NCBI GenBank assembly: GCA_054661495.1 | Contig: BAAFSQ010000077.1 | Coordinates: 1-39,922, forward strand | DNA length: 39,922 nucleotides | Origin: Zygophlyctis sp. KS116 | Taxonomy: Eukaryota; Chytridiomycota | Direction of reading: 5' to 3' | Shown: one piece after another, positions 33,135 through 39,922 of the stretch | How the letters are laid out: every line of letters starts with the position of its first letter | Position numbering within the stretch: position 1 is the first letter of the stretch | The notes under the pieces: generated by a model | Databases searched by the model: none | Seen by the model: the letters and a program-made list of their open reading frames with translations, nothing else | Told to the model about the DNA's origin: nothing | Program-made: the position numbers and the translations under genes

Positions 33135-33250
33135 TTATGTTCTAAACATGGTTCCGGCCACTTGCGCTTTATTCTCATAAGATGCCGCAATCGATGTACC
33201 GGCACTGATGCGGTCGTAGATTGTATTTTACGTTTTACAATCTATATTTA
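33135..33250. other. GC-rich island with hairpins, possible structured RNA
   Basis: In an AT-rich gap, about 33150-33215 is GC-rich and contains complementary pairs (GCCGC near 33183 with later GCGG; TGCCG with CGGCA). It is followed by a near-perfect hairpin TAGATTGTA/TACAATCTA at about 33216-33244. No tRNA cloverleaf, snRNA or SRP motif is recognisable. It may be a structured non-coding RNA, a terminator or simply promoter DNA. The strand is unknown. Confidence 0.3.
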
Positions 33251-33338
33251 TGTAATGATTACTGCTGAATGCTGATCACATCTCAATCATATAACAACTA
33301 CAAGATGATAAGTTGCCGTTCCTAAGGAATTTTCCGTA

Positions 33339-34550
33339 ATGTCTGGAAAGGAGATTTGTCTTTCAATAGCATCAGAGGATCAAGTCTTGTTGGAGACTAA
33401 AATCAAGTATGGAGATAAAAGGGAGATTTGTTTTGTTTTTACTCATCCGTATGGGCCTTTGGGTGGAAGCTTTGATCATCCAGTGATTTGTAATCTATTC
33501 AATTATTTTGCTCATCAGGGATATATGACTGTTAAATTCAATTTTAGAGGTTAGATATTTTATTTGTAATATCAGGTGTCGGGAATTCAACAGGGAAAAC
33601 TTCATTCACTGGATCCGGAGAAAAACAAGACTTGCGATCAGTCATAAACTTTGTAAAAAAGAAATCAGACTTGGCGCCGACTCATTTTGTACTTGTGGGA
33701 TATTCTTATGGTTGTATTCCGATGGGAGCGGTTTGTGCTGAATTGCCGGAATGTATTGGGATGATTGCGATTTCTTATCCGGCGGGTGTATCCTGGGCTT
33801 TAACTCTGTGGAATTCACGGAAATTTGCAAATGCTCTCGGCTCGATTTCTGATAATATACCTGTATTGTTCATAATGGTAATATATAAAAGCTTAATATA
33901 ATAGGGTGATCAAGATAATTTTACAAGTGTTGGAGTTTTGGAGAATTTTGTGAAATCTTTTTCCAAGAATGCAACTGTAAATATAGTTAGTGATATGGTA
34001 TGTTTTCTAATTTGAAAATTTAGGATCATTTTTGGGTAAATAGAGAAGAAAATCTACTGGGTCATATTAAACAATGGATGTATAAGAATCTTGACTTGAA
34101 GGCTTTTCTTAAAAATGAACAGGTTAAAAACTCAAAGAATTCAAGTCAAAGTTTGGAAAAGATAGATGTAAGAAATGGTCTTAATTAAAGTATTAGACTT
34201 CTTCAAAAGCTACATTGACTTCTCGTTCAAGTTTTCCAATGGCTGATAAGGATAACAAGTGCAAAACAGAAAAAATTGGTCAAAAAAGTCATTCCTTGGA
34301 TATCAGAAATTATTCAATTTGTCAAGAAGCGATAGAAGCAATTGATAATATGAGATTAGAAGAATTGTTAGATTCAAGTCAAAAGACACATTCACTGAAT
34401 TCATTAAAGAAGACGACTATGAATCATTTTGATTCTGGAAGTACAATTTTGGATAGTACACATAGTTTGAAACAATTAGAAAGGCCAAAAAGACCCCCTC
34501 CTCCCGTTCCAGCATCTAGGATAGCATCTGATCCCACAATTAAAAAATAG
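33339..34550 (+). CDS. Alpha/beta hydrolase with long Ser-rich, proline-containing C-terminal tail
   Basis: ATG 33339. Introns of 26, 27, 26 and 29 nt were placed by frame. The hydrolase part shows THPYGPLGGSFDHPV, KFNFRGVGNSTG, the nucleophile elbow GYSYG, an acidic residue in GDQDNF and a histidine in DHFWVNRE, so a Ser-Asp-His triad is plausible. The substrate is unknown. Removing the 29-nt intron after EKID (near 34168-34196), which would otherwise end the frame at 34186, joins it to a ~115-residue Ser/Thr/Lys-rich tail ending with RPPPPVPASR, an SH3-ligand-like motif. The tail could instead be a separate gene starting at ATG 34239, but the frame and intron size favour one gene. Confidence 0.75.
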
Positions 34551-34612
34551 GAGATTCCTCAATTCTATATCAGATACATTTTTTGAAATAATAGCGACTA
34601 TATTTTGTTTCT

Positions 34613-36520
34613 CTAATCAATTTTAATTGAGTTGTAAATGTTTTTGACAAAGAAGAAACTGGCCAAGAAACCAATACTTCCGGTCATTAAAAAGACAAAT
34701 AGTGAAAGTACAAAGCTATAACCAAAATATAATATTGATGATGATCCTGCTTCTATATGAAGACGTGTCAAGTAGTAAAATATTCCATAGCCAAAAACAT
34801 AGATTCCTGTAGATCCTGAAATAAGAAATGATCTCCACCACCAAGCGTAATTCTCTGAGCATAATTGTAGGTATGTAAGAATAACAGACACCAAACAGTT
34901 GGTTACAATGAGAAACCCAGAAACAACCAGCAAAAATCCAAATAGGTAAAACACCTTGTTTGACCACACAGAGCTGATTATATAAAATAGTTCTATAAAG
35001 ATAGCACCAAATGGGAGAAATCCACCTGCAGCCATCGTTATTGGTAATGATAAATAAAGGGGTTGGCTTGGTATTTGGCGAGGAATTTGATGAGTTCTTA
35101 CTGGTTGACTAAGTTTCTAAAATTAAAATAAACAAAAATACCGGTCTTTTGAGGCCATAAAAAGATCCAATTGCGCAAAGAGGTGCTGATAAAAGAAACC
35201 AAAGAGCAATCAATGATAAAATACTCCCAAATGGAGCCGCTGCAGAAGACTTTTGTGATATCAAGAAAAAATTGAGGAAAAGAAATGCAACAAACACGAT
35301 ACTATCTAATTAAAAATTTATGAATACCCTGGAACCAAAAAGGCTGTCAGAAATATTGTCTTTTTCCAAGATCTGTCCTGAAACATTTTCAAAAGTCGAG
35401 AAGAAGCGTAACCAGCAAAATACGCAAATAGGCAGTAAAAAACAATCATCACTGTTGGTAGTGCTCCTCTACTGGTAGGACTTAAAAGACCTATTGCAGC
35501 AAAGAAAATTGTAGATAAAAACATTAATAGGACCTGAATTCCACTACCAACTAAAACACTAAATAAAACTGAATATTGTGGCCTTCTAAAGACATCACCA
35601 TGAACCAATTTCCACCCAAACTCTTCTGATAGATCTTCCATGCTTTCTGTTGAATTATACCGTATGATATCTTCTCTTAGAGATCTTATAAGTATAAGAA
35701 TCACCAAGAGTAACAAAATACCAACTATTACAGCTGAATTGATTAATGAAAACCAATGAATTTTTGAATCAGTCACGTACATGTAAGAATCCCATCGAGT
35801 TCCCCAAGGAATTTCAGATGGTAACCAAGTAACAGAGTATGTAAATAGAACCTGATTATCTTGATTCTCTTTTAATGTCAAAGATTGATTTCCATTACAA
35901 TTCTGAGTATCAAAAGCAAAACTTTTTGGAATTACTTGCACAAATACGACTCTAAATTTGTCTCTATTTTGATGATATTTTATAATCACATCATGATGAT
36001 TATAGAATAAAAGATTACTTTCATTCTTTAATCCCAATTTAAATCCCATAATCATTCCTGCCGATGAGTTTCTCCCCGCAGGCAATCCATCGACAACCCA
36101 ATTTTGAAAATAATTATCTCTGATCGCTTGATTTATGAATTCTGCATTAGAAGCAGAAATAGTTTTTTGACATAATGGAACACACGACTTATTAACCTTC
36201 ATTTCCAACAAATAAGCTGAAGAATATAATCTATCACCACTTAAAATGCTTCCTAATGATTCATACACAGATATGATTGACTCTGGCTTACAAAACCCCC
36301 ATCGGTCATCATAATAATCAAACGGAATTAAAGTTTGCGGTGAATCCAAAGAGTTTACATACAAATTCACCTGTTCTCCATTGGCATAGTCATGCGGTGC
36401 CACTCCTGGAAGATTAAAACATGATGTAATTGGTATATTAAGCAGTAACAGTCCAAACGCTACAAAACTACTCATAGTATCCTTGACCATACCACTCAAA
36501 CTCAACTTAAAAAATTCCAA
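34613..36520 (-). CDS. Nonaspanin TM9SF-family membrane protein
   Basis: Three exons with 26- and 25-nt introns near 35303-35328 and 35118-35142. It has a signal peptide (MSSFVAFGLLLLNIPITSC; start at 36475 or the earlier Met at 36520), then a lumenal domain with LPGVAPHDY, YYDDRWGFC and a family EFGWKLVHGDVFRRP loop. About nine membrane helices follow with FYGLKRP, IPRQIPSQPLY, GGFLPFGAIFIELFYI and SENYAWWWRSF. It ends in NSIKID, the KxD COPI/Golgi-retention motif of the family. TM9 proteins sort membrane cargo in the Golgi and endosomes. It is on the same strand as eS1, only 17 bp downstream if the first Met is used. Confidence 0.92.
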
Positions 36521-36537
36521 ATATAATGATTCTCTAT

Positions 36538-37320
36538 TTAAACGGAATCAAACACTGGAACATCCACTTTTCCACTACCAGGTACAACTTTAGATCCTTT
36601 ATCAGTAGACATGCTAGCTTCACCATGAAGTTCCAAAAGTTTTCCCATATCAAAACGAGGAGCTTTTAGAATTTTTACTTTACGAACCAACACATTTTGA
36701 AGAGGATAAATTCCATGACATGCCTTTTCAATTTCCTTTCCAATAACTTCTGGAATGAATTTTTGAACTAATTCTTTTAAATCGCAAGAAGAAGATTCCT
36801 TATTTATAATTTCAAACATCTTTTTACGAATTGATCGAATTTGAGCAGAAGTTGCATAAGTTGTCTTTCTAATTTGATTTTTTCTTCTTTGGGTGAAACC
36901 AATAATAAAGATTCTTAAGAGATAACCATCTGAAGTTTTAACATCTTGATGACATTCAATTAAAGATTGCCATTTCTTTACGAGTGATCTCAACTTATCC
37001 GAAGTCATATCCATTCCGTAAAAGTTTGTTAAGCAATTACGACCAGAGATTTCCTGAATCTGTAATTTAATTTTTCTAAAAGAGTCTTCCTGATTATTAT
37101 TAAGATCTGCCAAGCAGACTTCCAATACTCGATTTTTGAGATAATCTTTAGCATTTTTAAGACCTTGAGACTTATTAACTAGAGTCTTTCCCACATTTCT
37201 CACTTCAAAAAAGGAAGGAGCCTTGATATCATACCATTCCTTTCTAGTGAATGGATCAACAACCTTTTTCTTTAAACCTTTTTTCCCCTTTGATAGACGC
37301 TTATTCTTTCCAACTGCCAT
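36538..37320 (-). CDS. RPS3A: Small-subunit ribosomal protein eS1 (RPS3A)
   Basis: A single uninterrupted exon of 260 residues, unusual among these intron-rich neighbours. [70 protein letters not shown] segments and the [16 protein letters not shown] stretch are hallmarks of eS1. Full length for the family. Divergent from spermidine synthase across a 296-bp region with GC-rich repeats. Confidence 0.95.
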   Translation of the reverse strand: MAVGKNKRLSKGKKGLKKKVVDPFTRKEWYDIKAPSFFEVRNVGKTLVNKSQGLKNAKDYLKNRVLEVCLADLNNNQEDSFRKIKLQIQEISGRNCLTNFYGMDMTSDKLRSLVKKWQSLIECHQDVKTSDGYLLRIFIIGFTQRRKNQIRKTTYATSAQIRSIRKKMFEIINKESSSCDLKELVQKFIPEVIGKEIEKACHGIYPLQNVLVRKVKILKAPRFDMGKLLELHGEASMSTDKGSKVVPGSGKVDVPVFDSV

Positions 37321-37616
37321 TAGAAGATTTTAGATTTTTTTTGACAAGTGGCGCTGACCTTTGGCCTAGAGTAGCTCCTTGACAAACAGCCTAGCATTCA
37401 ACCCAACTATATATAAATTTTACCGTCCGAGTCCGAGTCCGAATCTGTCCGAAATAGGGTAGTCACCCTTGCTATTCATCTGCGCCAGGCCTGTGTATAT
37501 TGCGCCAGGCCTGTGTAAGTGTATATTGCGCCAGGCCTCTGTGTAAGTGTATATTGCGCCAGGCCTGTAAAAAGAGCTAGGCCAATGTAAAAAAATCATT
37601 GTAAAAAAAATCCAAA
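37321..37616. promoter_or_regulatory. Divergent promoter with TGCGCCAGGCCT repeats and clustered GTCCGA elements
   Basis: No reading frame. TGCGCCAGGCCT appears at 37481, 37501, 37527 and 37555 (spacing 20, 26 and 28 bp) with AT-rich spacers such as GTGTAAGTGTATAT; AGGCCT is palindromic. Upstream, 37433-37455 has four GTCCGA/TCCGA units, the reverse complement of the TTTCGGAC element of the LRR promoter. These GC-rich blocks stand out in an AT-rich genome and probably serve eS1, spermidine synthase or both. Confidence 0.55.
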
Positions 37617-38716
37617 ATGACCGTCACAGAATCCAAATGGTTTCATGAGATTAATTCACAATGGCCCGGTCAGGCTAATTCACTTCAGATACAAGAAGTA
37701 TTACACACTGAAACTTCAAAGTATCAAGATCTCTTGGTCTTTCAATCTACAAATCATGGAAATGTATTGGCTCTAGATGGTGTGATTCAGGTGACGGAGA
37801 GAGATGAATTCGCTTATCAGGAAATGATGGCTCATCTTCCAATGTCGGCGCATGGAAATCCTCAAAAGGTATGAATTTATTTTCTCTCTGGTGATGAAGA
37901 ATTTTGTCGCCCCAGGCATATACACTTGTGATGAAAATGCAAACGTTATCTATTTATTCTGAAGAGATTTTGTAAAGATCTAATTCTTTAGGTTCTGGTT
38001 GTAGGCGGTGGTGATGGGGGGATTCTAAGAGAAATTGTAAAATATGAATGTCTAGAATCTGTGACTCTGGTTGAAATTGATGAAGCTGTAATTAGAGTCT
38101 CAAAAAAATATTTACCTTCTTTGGCTGTTGGTTTTCAACATCCAAAAGTACAAGTAGAAGTAGGTGACGGGTTTGAATACTTGAAGTCCAATCAAGCAAG
38201 TTTTGATGTAATTATTACGGATTCAAGTGATCCTGTTGGTCCGGCTCAATCACTCTTTCAACATGAATATTATGAATTATTAGGAAAGGCATTAAAGCCT
38301 GGTGGTATTATATGCTGTCAAGGTAGGTTTAAGATTTGGCAATGATTATATTGGAACATGCACCACGCTGAATTTTTAGATGAAATCTAATCCCATCATT
38401 TATATGAGCCAATTTTATAAAATACTAATAAGAAGGTGAATGTATATGGTTGCACTTAAACTTTATAAAGAATGTAATGGATTCTGCTCGAAAGGTTTTT
38501 CCTGTGGTGAAATATGCTTGGGCATCTGTTCCAACATATCCATCAGGCCAAATTGGATTTCTGATTTGTTCAAATGATTCACAAGTGGATCCTTCAAAAC
38601 CAAAAATCACTTTTTCAAAGGAATTTGAAACTAGTAAACTTAAATATTACGACTCAGAGATTCATAATGCATCTTTTGTTCTCCCTGGATTTGCCAAGAA
38701 AGTTTTAGAAAATTGA
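37617..38716 (+). CDS. Spermidine synthase
   Basis: Exons 37617-37868, 37992-38322 and 38436-38716; TGA at 38714. Family motifs: [35 protein letters not shown], the SAM-site [30 protein letters not shown] with the catalytic Asp, [11 protein letters not shown] across intron 2, and [15 protein letters not shown]. It transfers the aminopropyl group of decarboxylated SAM to putrescine. The introns, 123 and 113 nt, are four to five times longer than others here and carry snoRNA-like elements. Close paralogues such as spermine synthase are less likely given the putrescine-type YPSGQIGF region. Confidence 0.93.
37885..37967 (+). ncRNA. Probable box C/D snoRNA in spermidine synthase intron 1
   Basis: C box GTGATGA at 37891-37897, a second (C') GTGATGA at 37928-37934, and D box CTGA at 37959-37962. 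The five bases TCTCT (37885-37889) pair with AGAGA (37963-37967), forming the terminal stem right outside the C and D boxes. The size (83 nt) is normal for C/D snoRNAs, which guide 2'-O-methylation of rRNA from host-gene introns. A D' box is not clear. The guide segment upstream of D is 37939-37958; I could not assign an rRNA target. Confidence 0.65.
38336..38412 (+). ncRNA. Possible degenerate box C/D snoRNA in spermidine synthase intron 2
   Basis: TTGGC (38336-38340) pairs with GCCAA (38408-38412). Inside are a C-like ATGATTA (38342-38348, one mismatch), a clean CTGA (38368-38371, position of D'), a C'-like AGATGAA (38379-38385) and a D-like ATGA (38404-38407). The layout equals that of the snoRNA in intron 1 but two boxes deviate, so this is a weaker call. 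Confidence 0.35.
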
Positions 38717-38806
38717 AAATAATAGTATAAATTTTGTTCTTAACTCTTTTAAATGAGACTAATAATGGTCAACAAACATTCAATTTATTTTATCCAATGC
38801 TAGAGC

Positions 38807-39922
<1,116 letters not shown>

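Noticed and set aside
33140-33215. tRNA gene in the GC-rich island
   Set aside because: No T-loop GTTCRA motif, no consistent acceptor stem and no anticodon arm on either strand.

Overview
This is about 40 kb of a nuclear genome from an AT-rich, very compact, intron-rich eukaryote. It holds roughly 22 distinct gene loci, usually 20-150 bp apart. Spliced reading frames give clear homologues of ciliary CFAP57, ribosome-biogenesis factors (Pol5/MYBBP1A, Utp30/RSL1D1, Rok1/DDX52), eIF3i, ribosomal protein eS1, PEX7, TM9SF, spermidine synthase, the mitochondrial SAM carrier, Gpi1/PIG-Q, TBCK and an ESCRT-I UBAP1-like subunit. CFAP57 implies a motile cilium or flagellum at some stage. Almost every intron I could place is 23-36 nt (mode 25-28), with a GTA/GTG start, a TAAT-like branch region and a TAG/AAG/CAG end. 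TAA, TAG and TGA are all used as stops, so the code looks standard. A flagellated early-branching fungus relative or another small protist would fit; I cannot name the organism.

Left part (1-9424): a SCAPER-like gene (+), two paralogous secreted, probably GPI-anchored proteins (-) and a UBAP1-like gene (+). A 3,946-bp segment is tandemly duplicated (1452-5397 and 5398-9343) with one difference noticed. One nominally full-length copy of each flanking gene remains and the two surface-protein genes are doubled. Inside a SCAPER exon sits a 328-bp insertion bounded by the direct repeat TAAATGCA. Recombining the repeats would restore the SCAPER frame and would also release a 328-bp circle on which a 96-codon, ten-cysteine secreted protein reads straight through. 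In the linear sequence the two halves of that protein are in reversed order. This is the most striking object in the window.

Middle (9468-26843): CFAP57 (-), Pol5/MYBBP1A (-), Utp30-like (+), a secreted eight-cysteine probably GPI-anchored protein (+), TBCK (+), a small coiled-coil protein (-), Gpi1/PIG-Q (+) whose stop codon overlaps that of a zinc-chaperone GTPase (-), and an N-myristoylated leucine-rich-repeat protein (+) behind a triplicated TTTCGGACAAG promoter repeat.

Right part (26895-39922): eIF3i (-), SAM carrier (+), a glomulin-like protein (-) whose start overlaps the stop of DDX52/Rok1 (-), PEX7 (+), a GC-rich island without a recognised gene, an alpha/beta hydrolase with a proline-rich tail (+), TM9SF (-), eS1 (-), a divergent promoter with GC-rich repeats, spermidine synthase (+) and a CaMK-type kinase (-) running off the end. 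The two spermidine synthase introns (123 and 113 nt) are by far the longest found and look like snoRNA hosts. Apart from the duplicated block, the genes are unrelated housekeeping and ciliary functions packed tightly in mixed orientations, not a functional cluster.
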